Positions 1 through 6,145 are shown, counted from the first letter of the stretch. The stretch is 6,208 nt of DNA from Fusobacterium sp. (GCA_020024855.1 JAHHTB010000111.1:1-6208), one strand, 5' to 3'. The notes: a model not told the origin generated them from the letters alone. Translations and numbers: made by a program.

Positions 1-50
1 TTTTTATTTTTACATAATTTTTTTATTTATAATTTTATTTTCCAAAAAAA
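1..50. other. AT-rich left margin with no visible gene
   Basis: These 50 bases are almost entirely A and T. I see no start codon with a ribosome binding site and no conserved peptide in either direction. The run of A at 44-50 is the U-tract, read on the minus strand, of the adjoining terminator. The rest is probably spacer beyond the operon end. Confidence 0.5.
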
Positions 51-107
51 ATGAGATAAATAAACTATTCCATTTTTTATAAAAAAGATATAGCTTATTT
101 ATCTCAT
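44..107 (-). terminator. Rho-independent terminator of the metal-ATPase operon
   Basis: A perfect 13-bp inverted repeat (51-63 pairing with 95-107) is followed, after one mismatch (64/94), by four more inner pairs (65-68 with 90-93). The inner loop contains a self-complementary T6-AT-A6 stretch at 73-86. Read on the minus strand, the stem runs straight into a U-tract (44-50 plus the last stem base). On the plus strand there is no immediate T-run after the stem, so the polarity fits the minus-strand operon, whose last gene stops 26 nt earlier. The stem is unusually poor in G and C, with only two G-C pairs in the outer 13, so length rather than GC content gives it stability. Confidence 0.85.
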
Positions 108-133
108 AGTAATTTAATAATAATTTTTATTTA

Positions 134-424
134 TTATTTGCACTCAGCTGTTGCTTCACAAGCTTCACAAACATTTCCGTTTAATTCTCTTTCAGCTAAA
201 ATGTCTTCGATATGTTCTTTAGTTTCTGTTAAAGCCTCAACTGACATATTTTCATAGTCAACTGAATTACAAGAAGATTTAATATTTATACCTTGACTTT
301 TTAAGAAAGCATCTACTTTAGTTTTATTTTTTTTATATAAATAATAACCTGCTACTGCTGTTCCTACTCCTACTGCTACACCTACTACATGTGCTTTTGT
401 TACATTTCCTCCAAATCCAAACAT
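134..424 (-). CDS. Small glycine-rich single-span membrane protein with cysteine tail
   Basis: This 96-aa protein is the last gene of the operon. The start is ATG, with a GGAGG (431-435) 6 nt upstream, and a second in-frame TAA (131-133) follows the stop. Residues about 12-30 form one hydrophobic helix rich in Gly and Ala with small-residue spacing (GVAVGVGTAVAG), ending in YYLYKKNK, which suggests a cytoplasmic basic flank. After a short linker with Cys52, residues 58-80 look like an acidic amphipathic helix. The C-terminus carries Cys86, Cys89 and Cys95 among Glu residues (C-x2-C-x5-C), a possible metal-binding site. I do not recognise a named family; the front resembles YtxH-type small membrane proteins. 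Small membrane proteins accompany ferrosome-type ATPases, so a role in shaping or populating a membrane compartment is plausible but inferred. The gene lies 16 nt after the preceding stop. Confidence 0.85.
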   Translation of the reverse strand: MFGFGGNVTKAHVVGVAVGVGTAVAGYYLYKKNKTKVDAFLKSQGINIKSSCNSVDYENMSVEALTETKEHIEDILAERELNGNVCEACEATAECK

Positions 425-430
425 TTCTTT

Positions 431-438
431 CCTCCTTT
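431..438 (-). promoter_or_regulatory. Ribosome binding site of the 96-aa gene
   Basis: AAAGGAGG on the minus strand lies 6 nt before the ATG at 424 and only a few bases after the preceding gene's stop codon (441-443). It is the strongest internal Shine-Dalgarno in the operon, suggesting that the small protein is made in high amounts. Confidence 0.85.
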
Positions 439-440
439 AA

Positions 441-1196
441 TTATTTATTTATAGTTATATATTTTTCTGTTGTTTTTTGAATATTTTTATTTTTTCTAAA
501 GAAAACATGATAGATTAAATCTCCTATATTTTCTATGCTAGTATTCTCTGAAACATTTGCTATGTAATAATATTTATTTTGTTGCTTATTTTTTATTCTA
601 AAAAATTTTACTTCTTTTGATGAGTTATTAGTTCCTATCAAGTGTCTTCCAAATGTAGTTAACCATATCATAGCTACTATTGAAAGTTTTGGTGTATTTA
701 AAAATGATTTTACTAGATACATAGCTGGTAATATCTCTAAGTCAAACACACCTTTTCTATTAGTTTCCACACAAGCATGCTCAAGTATAGCTGCTGATGT
801 CATTCCAATAGAAAACCAGTTCATTATATTTTGAAGTGCAGTATCATTTCTATTGATAAACATATTTATACCTGACATTGTTATTGAAGCTCCAGAATAT
901 ATAGCAAAATTTTCTAAAGCTTTTTGTTCTACTCCCTCTAATAATTTTATAGGCACCATTCCATTTTCAATGGAAAATGCTGTTAAAATTTTATATATAG
1001 TTTCTTGTAAAGTTATTTTACTTGGATCAAAGCTAGCTACTAAACTTTTTATTACAGGAGTATATTTTATATTGATTTCACTTTCATTATCAGATAGATT
1101 TCTTTTAAAATCTTCCATTCTTTTTATTGGCTCTGATAATTTTAATCTTACTCTATTTGGTAATTTATGAATTATTGTTACCGTAAGTTTCTTCAA
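441..1196 (-). CDS. HMA-like domain plus membrane domain; resembles front half of a P1B ATPase, no catalytic domains
   Basis: This 251-aa protein starts at TTG; no conventional in-frame start exists that would keep the N-terminal domain. AAGGAG (1209-1214) overlaps the ATPase stop codon, giving a rather long 12-nt spacing. Residues 3-60 are a diverged copy of the domain found in the three preceding gene products: His10, then N-R-V-R at 14-17 where the others have G-R-x-R, and a strand ending SFD at 55-57. Residues about 94-188 contain three or four hydrophobic segments. One stretch (NRKGVFDLEILPAMYLVKSF, 146-165) resembles the ATPase's NKRPNADTLSSSAIISSLLL by position and pattern. There is no TGE, DKTGT or GDGxND motif, so it cannot pump. 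The tail from 190 on is polar and lysine-rich. It is best read as a partial ATPase paralog acting as a membrane partner or scaffold. It could instead be an independent family with the same domain; the role is inferred. Confidence 0.85.
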   Translation of the reverse strand: MKKLTVTIIHKLPNRVRLKLSEPIKRMEDFKRNLSDNESEINIKYTPVIKSLVASFDPSKITLQETIYKILTAFSIENGMVPIKLLEGVEQKALENFAIYSGASITMSGINMFINRNDTALQNIMNWFSIGMTSAAILEHACVETNRKGVFDLEILPAMYLVKSFLNTPKLSIVAMIWLTTFGRHLIGTNNSSKEVKFFRIKNKQQNKYYYIANVSENTSIENIGDLIYHVFFRKNKNIQKTTEKYITINK

Positions 1197-1212
1197 ATTA
1201 TCTCTTCTCTCC

Positions 1213-3408
1213 TTAACTTTTTAATTTATACTTTAATAATCTTAATGAATTTCCAACAACTAACACTGTACTTAAATTGTGAATTACTGAACTATATATA
1301 GCTGGTAATATTCCTGTTGCTCCTAAAACTAGAGCAAAAGAGTTTATTCCAATAGCCATAGCAAAATTTTCTCTTATAATTTTTACAGTATTCTTTGATA
1401 AACCAATCACTTCTGGAACTGCTAAAGGATCATCTTTAGCAATTGTTACATCTGCTGCTTCCATAGCAACATCTGTTCTTTTACTTCCTAAAGCTACACC
1501 TATATTTGCATAAGAAAGAGCTGGAGCATCATTTATTCCATCTCCTATCATTATTACTTTACTTCCTTTTGATTGAAGAGCTAAAATATTTTTAGCTTTA
1601 TCTTCCGGTAAAAGTTCTGACTCATAACTATCTATTGACATCTTAGCTGCTATTGTTTGTGCTTGTTGCTCCAAATCTCCTGTAAGTAAAACTATTTCAT
1701 CTATTCCTTGACCTCTAAGTCTATTTATAGTTTTCTTTATATTTTCTCTAGGAGGGTCTGTAACACCTAAAAGCCCAATTAAGTTATTATCTTTTGCAAT
1801 ATAAATAAGGATTTCTCCTCTACTTAATACTGTTCTAATCTCATCATAATATTCTTCTGTTTGAATACCATTTTCTTCCATGAATTTTTTATTTCCAATT
1901 CTTATTACAGAACCATCTACTTCTGTTTCTGTTCCTCTTGCAACAACAACTTTATCTCCACTATGTTTTGGAATTTCTATTCCTCTGTCTTTAGCTTCAT
2001 TTAAAATTGCCACTGCTAATGGGTGACTTGATGTTTCTTCAGCTGCTGCTGCATAAGCTAACATAACATTTTCTCCCATCTCTTTATCTAAAACATTAAC
2101 AGTTTGAACACTAGGTCTTCCCTCTGTTATTGTTCCTGTCTTATCAAAAATTATTGTATCAGCTTTTGAAAGTTCTTCTATATAGTTACTACCTTTTATT
2201 AAAATTCCATTTTTTGCTGCAGTATTTATTGCTGCTGAAAAAGCTGTTGCGGTTGATAATCTTATTCCACAAGAATAATCTATAACTAACATACTCATTG
2301 CTTTTTGGATATTTCTAGTAGCTCCATAAACTATTGCTGCAAGTAAAAAGTTTAGAGGTATTAATTGTGCTGAAAAATTATCAGCATAATTTTGAATATC
2401 AGCCTTATTAAAATTAGCATCTTCTACCAATTTTATTATTCTTGATACAGTTCTTTCATCTCCAACTTTTTCTGCTTCTACTGTAATATTTCCATTTTTT
2501 ATAATTGTTCCAGCAAAAACATTTTCTCCAACTTTTTTAGTGATTGGCATATATTCACCAGTTATTGATGACTGATCTATATAAGCTTCTCCTTCTATAA
2601 TAGTTCCATCAACACTTATTTTTTCTCCTGTATGAACTACGATTTTATCCCCTTTTTTTATTTCTTCAATAGGAACTTTTTTTACAGTTTTATTGGCTTC
2701 TAATTTCCAAACAAAGTTTTCACCAACACTAAGCATATCTTTTATGGCTCCCCTTGTTTTTTTCATTGTATACACTGTTAAAAGTTCAGAAAATTCTTCC
2801 ATTATCATAATGGTTAAGGCTGTTTTCTCTTTTCCTAAAAGTAAACTACTAATTATAGCACTTGAACTTAAAGTATCTGCATTAGGTCTTTTATTTTTTA
2901 TAAGAGAACCTATTCCATTTGATATTACTGGACCAGCTAATGACATTATTGCCATAGTATTTGGATTAAATATTCTTCTTATTCCTACAACTGGATTAAG
3001 AGGAGCTTTTTTAAAAAAATTATATCCTAATAAACAAGCTGATATAACTATCTTTTTTATTATTTCTTCTGGAGTTTCCTCCTGTAATTTTCTTTCTATT
3101 GTAACATTTTTGTTGTTAAAAATTCTTTCTGCTTTATATATCTCTACTAAGTAAGCATTAAGAGTATTTTGAAGTAATGCCATTAAATTATCTTCTTGAG
3201 CTAATGAATCATCAAAATATATTACAACAGTTCCTGTTACTAAGCTTATTTTTGCCCCTTTAATATATTTAACTTGTTCTAATTGCTTTTCAACTTGAGA
3301 TTTTAAACTTCCTAAATACTTTAATGCTTTTATTCTTATACGAACTCTTCCTTTTATCTTATGAATTATTTCACAAGATAAAAGATGTTCTGTAGTAATG
3401 CCTTTCAC
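1213..3408 (-). CDS. P1B-type metal-translocating ATPase, FezB/P1B-6-like
   Basis: This 731-aa protein is the usual length for the family. It starts at GTG behind AAGGAAG (3415-3421) that sits in the end of the preceding gene, leaving a 2-nt gap. It should be an integral membrane pump using ATP to move a transition metal. Residues 11-95 form an HMA-like domain without CxxC (His16, G20-R21-V22-R23, YFD at 64-66). About eight hydrophobic segments follow: four before the actuator domain (about 115-215), two around 342-395, and two at the C-terminus (about 680-725). Visible catalytic motifs are TGE (283-285), phosphorylated DKTGT (422-426), Ser-His-Pro (461-463) in the ATP-binding domain, TGD (576-578), DPPR (551-554) and GDGIND (622-627). 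The membrane metal motif is Ser379-Cys380-Gly381 in place of CPC, SPC or TPC. Conserved His710-Asn711 and Asn720-Ser721 lie in the last segment. The Ser-Cys type motif and HMA-like partners fit the P1B-6 group, which includes the ferrosome pump FezB; iron as substrate is inferred. Confidence 0.93.
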   Translation of the reverse strand: MKGITTEHLLSCEIIHKIKGRVRIRIKALKYLGSLKSQVEKQLEQVKYIKGAKISLVTGTVVIYFDDSLAQEDNLMALLQNTLNAYLVEIYKAERIFNNKNVTIERKLQEETPEEIIKKIVISACLLGYNFFKKAPLNPVVGIRRIFNPNTMAIMSLAGPVISNGIGSLIKNKRPNADTLSSSAIISSLLLGKEKTALTIMIMEEFSELLTVYTMKKTRGAIKDMLSVGENFVWKLEANKTVKKVPIEEIKKGDKIVVHTGEKISVDGTIIEGEAYIDQSSITGEYMPITKKVGENVFAGTIIKNGNITVEAEKVGDERTVSRIIKLVEDANFNKADIQNYADNFSAQLIPLNFLLAAIVYGATRNIQKAMSMLVIDYSCGIRLSTATAFSAAINTAAKNGILIKGSNYIEELSKADTIIFDKTGTITEGRPSVQTVNVLDKEMGENVMLAYAAAAEETSSHPLAVAILNEAKDRGIEIPKHSGDKVVVARGTETEVDGSVIRIGNKKFMEENGIQTEEYYDEIRTVLSRGEILIYIAKDNNLIGLLGVTDPPRENIKKTINRLRGQGIDEIVLLTGDLEQQAQTIAAKMSIDSYESELLPEDKAKNILALQSKGSKVIMIGDGINDAPALSYANIGVALGSKRTDVAMEAADVTIAKDDPLAVPEVIGLSKNTVKIIRENFAMAIGINSFALVLGATGILPAIYSSVIHNLSTVLVVGNSLRLLKYKLKS

Positions 3409-3410
3409 TT

Positions 3411-3800
3411 TTATCTTCCTTTCTTCAACTCTTTACAAAGTAATTCGTAAAATTTATCCAAGTTATCTTTAATTTCATCTAAAGATAATTTTGCATAAAC
3501 TCTTTCGTTTTCTATAACTTTTTTCCAAATTAAATTTAACCAACTTACAATTCTTTTTTCATTTGTTTTTTCTGGATCATAAGTTAAAAGCATTTTTCCT
3601 GTAACATATGAAAAACTTACATCATTTATTCCACTCTCTAATTTTATAACATCTATAACATAATGTTCATATCTTTTCATTTCCTCTGGGACACTATCTA
3701 GACCTGGAACTTGTAATCTTAATCTTCCTGGTATGCTATGAACTACTTTTACCTTTGTAAAATATACAAAAGCTGTCTTTAATAAATTAGGCATTGCCAT
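3411..3800 (-). CDS. HMA-like (Cys-less) domain protein, soluble accessory protein
   Basis: This 129-aa protein starts at ATG, which shares one base with the previous stop (TAATG), so translation is coupled; GAGGTG lies upstream at about 3808-3815. Residues about 15-95 carry the same domain as the ATPase N-terminus: His21, G25-R26-L27-R28, and a strand ending TYD at 73-75. No CxxC is present; the only Cys is at 121, near the C-terminus. No clear membrane segment is present, although residues 2-14 are mildly hydrophobic and 85-98 are aromatic-rich. The C-terminal 30 residues (105-129) form a charged, probably helical tail. It probably acts as a stand-alone version of the ATPase's N-terminal domain, either a metal or ligand carrier or a structural partner of the pump. 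This follows from domain likeness and gene order only. I assign no named gene. Confidence 0.85.
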   Translation of the reverse strand: MAMPNLLKTAFVYFTKVKVVHSIPGRLRLQVPGLDSVPEEMKRYEHYVIDVIKLESGINDVSFSYVTGKMLLTYDPEKTNEKRIVSWLNLIWKKVIENERVYAKLSLDEIKDNLDKFYELLCKELKKGR

Positions 3801-4291
3801 TAATTTCCACCTCTAGAAACAATATTATAACCCCACCATAATAAATTTACACCATTTGGCATTATTGGATTTTGCTTTAATTTTTTAACCCCATATCCTA
3901 TAAAAAATAAAGCTATTACTGTTTTTAAATCTAAAATTCCTTTTGTCTTATTGTAGATAGTTAAATCTATCATGTCTATGGTTTCTTTCATAATTCCATA
4001 TAACGTTCCACTTTTTTTCTCAAAAACTTTTTCTTCTAAACCTAAAATATTTAAAATTATTCCCATTAATAACATTGGCTCAATAATATTTTCATCATAT
4101 TTTATAAGCACTGAACCAATTAGATTATTTATAGAAACTTTATCTATTCCTTTTAATTGTTTTAATTTTTCCTCTAAATTTTTAGATCCTTCCTCATCTC
4201 CTATTAAACTTTCTATCTTTAATCTAACTCTTCCAGATAATCTATGTTTTACCTCAACTATTCCATAAAAGCTAGGCATTACCTTATCCAT
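3800..4291 (-). CDS. HMA-like (Cys-less) domain protein with C-terminal membrane segment
   Basis: This 163-aa protein is the first gene of the operon, starting at ATG with AAAGGAGGGG (4294-4303) closely upstream. The core GGAGG is only about 4 nt from the ATG, and a second ATG at codon 5 is possible but has poorer spacing. Residues about 10-85 form the HMA-like domain with His16 and G20-R21-V22-R23 at exactly the same residue numbers as in the ATPase, and KYD at 64-66. There are no cysteines at all in the protein. Residues about 118-136 (ILDLKTVIALFFIGYG) are a hydrophobic segment, followed by a basic patch, NPIMPNG and an aromatic LLWWGYNIV stretch (150-158) that may form a second, short membrane contact. 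The DLK-hydrophobic stretch resembles FDLEILPAMY in the 251-aa protein, hinting at shared membrane-domain ancestry. It is likely a membrane-tethered partner of the pump; the exact role is unknown. Confidence 0.85.
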   Translation of the reverse strand: MDKVMPSFYGIVEVKHRLSGRVRLKIESLIGDEEGSKNLEEKLKQLKGIDKVSINNLIGSVLIKYDENIIEPMLLMGIILNILGLEEKVFEKKSGTLYGIMKETIDMIDLTIYNKTKGILDLKTVIALFFIGYGVKKLKQNPIMPNGVNLLWWGYNIVSRGGN

Positions 4292-4293
4292 TG

Positions 4294-4303
4294 CCCCTCC
4301 TTT
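4294..4303 (-). promoter_or_regulatory. Ribosome binding site of the first operon gene
   Basis: AAAGGAGGGG on the minus strand supports the ATG at 4291. The long match to the anti-Shine-Dalgarno sequence compensates for the short spacing. Confidence 0.75.
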
Positions 4304-4326
4304 AACTTCTAAGTTTCATATTCTCC

Positions 4327-4332
4327 ATTATA
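4327..4332 (-). promoter_or_regulatory. Probable -10 box of the metal-ATPase operon promoter
   Basis: A perfect TATAAT on the minus strand lies 35 nt upstream of the first ATG, placing the transcript start near 4320 and giving a short leader of about 30 nt. With a 17-bp spacer the -35 position reads TTAAAT, a weak match to TTGACA. TTGATT is present but 21 bp away, which is too far. The weak -35 suggests dependence on an activator or a relaxed promoter. I found no convincing Fur-type palindrome across it. Confidence 0.6.
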
Positions 4333-4343
4333 CTACAATTACC

Positions 4344-4373
4344 TTTAAAATTTAATCAATATTTTTAAAATTT
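4344..4373. repeat. Two 10-bp direct repeats upstream of the operon promoter
   Basis: TTTAAAATTT occurs at 4344-4353 and again at 4364-4373, exactly 20 bp apart, about two helical turns. The repeats lie from just upstream of the -10 box to behind the -35 region. They could be regulator sites or an A-tract UP-like element. The sequence is so AT-rich that chance is a serious alternative. Confidence 0.3.
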
Positions 4374-4402
4374 TTCATTTTTTATAGTTTCTAATAAAAA
4401 AT

Positions 4403-4429
4403 AAAAGACAGTCTGCAAAACTGTCCTTT
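4403..4429 (-). terminator. Rho-independent terminator of groESL
   Basis: A 10-bp stem (4403-4412 with 4420-4429) encloses a 7-nt loop, and the minus-strand transcript continues into a T-rich tract (4391-4402). One stem position is a G-U pair in minus-strand RNA but an A-C mismatch in plus-strand RNA, which supports the minus orientation. It lies about 92 nt past the groEL stop and upstream of the -10 box of the next operon, so the two operons are separate units. Confidence 0.85.
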
Positions 4430-4520
4430 AATTTGAAAGAAATAAATTTTATTAAAAATACTATTTTTTAAAGTATAATTTCTTTAGATGACTACACTTT
4501 AATTTTATATTTTAATTTTT
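4430..4520 (-). other. groEL 3' untranslated stretch
   Basis: About 90 bases of AT-rich sequence lie between the groEL stop and its terminator. No open frame with a ribosome binding site and no strong hairpin is visible. Confidence 0.4.
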
Positions 4521-6131
4521 TTATATTATTATATTTTTATTTTCTGTTAATAAAGAATTGTTTTCTTTTTTTTCTGTTATTACAACCTCTGTTGTAAGAA
4601 TTAATGATGCAATAGAGGCTGCATTTTGAATTGCTGACCTTGTTACCTTAGTTGGATCAATAATTCCATTTTCTACCATATTTACATATGTTTCTTTTAC
4701 TGCATCTAAACCAAAACCTTCTGGAAGAGATTTAACTTTTTCTACTACAACTCCACCATCAAGACCTGCATTTATAGCAATTTGTTTTAAAGGAGATACA
4801 AGAGCTTTTTTTATAATTTCAACACCTATTCCTTCATCTTCTTCAAGCTTAAAGTCTTCTATTAATTTTAAAATTTCTATAAAAGCTACTCCACCACCAG
4901 AAACAATTCCTTCTTCAATTGCTGCTTTCGTTGCATTAAGAGCATCTTCTATTCTAAACTTTTTATCTTTCATTTCTGTTTCTGTAACAGCTCCAATTTT
5001 AATAATAGCCACTCCACCTGAAAGCTTTGCAATTCTCTCTTGCATTTTTTCAATATCATAATCTGAAGTTGATTCTTTGATTTGCATTTTTATATTTTCA
5101 ATTCTATTAAAAATATCCTCCGCCTTTCCTTTTCCATCAACTATTGTTGTACTATCTTTTGTAACCTTTATTTTTTTAGCTAAACCTAGAACTTCTATTC
5201 CACATGTTTCTAATTTTATCCCAAGTTCTTCACTTACAACTTTTCCTCCTGTTAATACAGAAATATCTTCTAAAATAGCCTTTCTTCTCTCACCAAAACT
5301 TGGTGCTTTTACAGCAACCACATTTAAAGTTCCACGTAAATTATTTATAACAATGGTTGCAAGAGCTTCTCCCTCTAAATCATCAGCTATTATTAAAAAT
5401 GGTCTTGAGGTTTCAATAATTTTTTCAAGTAGTGGAAGTAAATCTTTCATACTTGATATTTTTTTATCTGTTATTAATATATATGGATTATCTAAAACTG
5501 ACTCCATTTTTACAGTATCATTAACCATATGAGGAGAAACATATCCTCTGTCAAACTGCATTCCTTCAACTATTTCAAGAGTTGTATCAAGAGATTTTCC
5601 CTCTTCAACTGTTATTACTCCTGTTTCTCCAACTTTTTCCATAGCCTTTGCTATTAATTTACCTATTTCCCTATCTCCTGCTGATATTGAGGCAACTTGT
5701 TCAATCTCACTATTAGACTGAACTTTTTTAGATTTCTCTTTAAGTTTTTCTACAACCTCTTTTGTTGCCTTATCAATTCCTTTTTTTATAAAAATTGGAT
5801 TAGCTCCAGCACTTACTACTTTAAGCCCCTCTTTAACTATATTTTGAGCTAAAATTGTAGCTGTTGTAGTTCCATCTCCTGCCACATCATTTGATTTTAT
5901 TGCTACCTCTTTTATCAGTTTTGCTCCCATATTTTCAAAAGGATCATCTAACTCAATCTCTTTAGCTATTGATACTCCATCATTTGTAATTATTGGGGAC
6001 CCATATGCTCTTTCAAGAATAACATTTCTTCCCTTTGGTCCTAAAGTTATTTTTACAGCATTAGCCAAGGTATCTACCCCTATTTCTAATTTTTTTCTGG
6101 CATCTTCATTAAATTTAATTAATTTTGCTAT
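4521..6131 (-). CDS. groEL: Chaperonin GroEL (60 kDa), apparent ATA start codon
   Basis: GroEL forms the double-ring ATP-driven folding chamber in the cytoplasm and works with GroES, whose gene end lies directly upstream. With the ATA start the protein is 536 aa, within the usual range of about 540. The first conventional start is a TTG at 6066-6068, but conserved GroEL sequence (AKLIKFNEDARKKLEIGVD) continues upstream of it for 20 residues. It ends at the ATA (6129-6131), 8 nt after AGGAGG, with an in-frame stop soon upstream. Visible signatures in full numbering are LGPKGRN (30-36), DGTTTAT (86-92), the catalytic-type Asp at about 396 (IEDALNATKAA) and SGGG (about 411-414). The C-terminus ends in KKENNSLLTENKNIII, with no Gly-Gly-Met repeat tail. 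It is followed by a terminator. Heat-shock control, if any, would lie upstream of groES, outside the window. Confidence 0.97.
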   Translation of the reverse strand: MAKLIKFNEDARKKLEIGVDTLANAVKITLGPKGRNVILERAYGSPIITNDGVSIAKEIELDDPFENMGAKLIKEVAIKSNDVAGDGTTTATILAQNIVKEGLKVVSAGANPIFIKKGIDKATKEVVEKLKEKSKKVQSNSEIEQVASISAGDREIGKLIAKAMEKVGETGVITVEEGKSLDTTLEIVEGMQFDRGYVSPHMVNDTVKMESVLDNPYILITDKKISSMKDLLPLLEKIIETSRPFLIIADDLEGEALATIVINNLRGTLNVVAVKAPSFGERRKAILEDISVLTGGKVVSEELGIKLETCGIEVLGLAKKIKVTKDSTTIVDGKGKAEDIFNRIENIKMQIKESTSDYDIEKMQERIAKLSGGVAIIKIGAVTETEMKDKKFRIEDALNATKAAIEEGIVSGGGVAFIEILKLIEDFKLEEDEGIGVEIIKKALVSPLKQIAINAGLDGGVVVEKVKSLPEGFGLDAVKETYVNMVENGIIDPTKVTRSAIQNAASIASLILTTEVVITEKKENNSLLTENKNIII

Positions 6132-6139
6132 TTTTAATT

Positions 6140-6145
6140 CCTCCT
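6140..6145 (-). promoter_or_regulatory. Ribosome binding site that fixes the groEL start at ATA
   Basis: A perfect AGGAGG on the minus strand is followed by 8 nt (AATTAAAA) and then ATA-GCA-AAA. In this frame a TAG lies just upstream (6144-6146), so no earlier start is possible. The next conventional start, TTG, lies 71 nt after this site and would remove conserved N-terminal residues. Confidence 0.9.

Noticed and set aside
853..1170. Plus-strand open frame of 105 codons
   Set aside because: It lies fully inside the 251-aa minus-strand gene, has no ribosome binding site or recognisable domain, and is rich in residues expected from reading an AT-rich gene backwards.
2693..3154. Plus-strand open frame of 153 codons inside the ATPase gene
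   Set aside because: It is antisense to conserved ATPase sequence, and its hydrophobic composition is a by-product of the reverse reading; there is no supporting start signal.
3972..4268. Plus-strand open frame of 98 codons
   Set aside because: It is antisense to the 163-aa HMA-like gene, with no ribosome binding site and no family likeness.
4292..4402. CIRCE or Fur-type operator
   Set aside because: I looked for the CIRCE inverted repeat and a Fur-like 19-bp palindrome near the operon promoter. Only loose AT-rich matches are present, none with the required symmetry.
5077..5532. Plus-strand open frame of 151 codons
   Set aside because: It is antisense to highly conserved groEL sequence, so it is a shadow.
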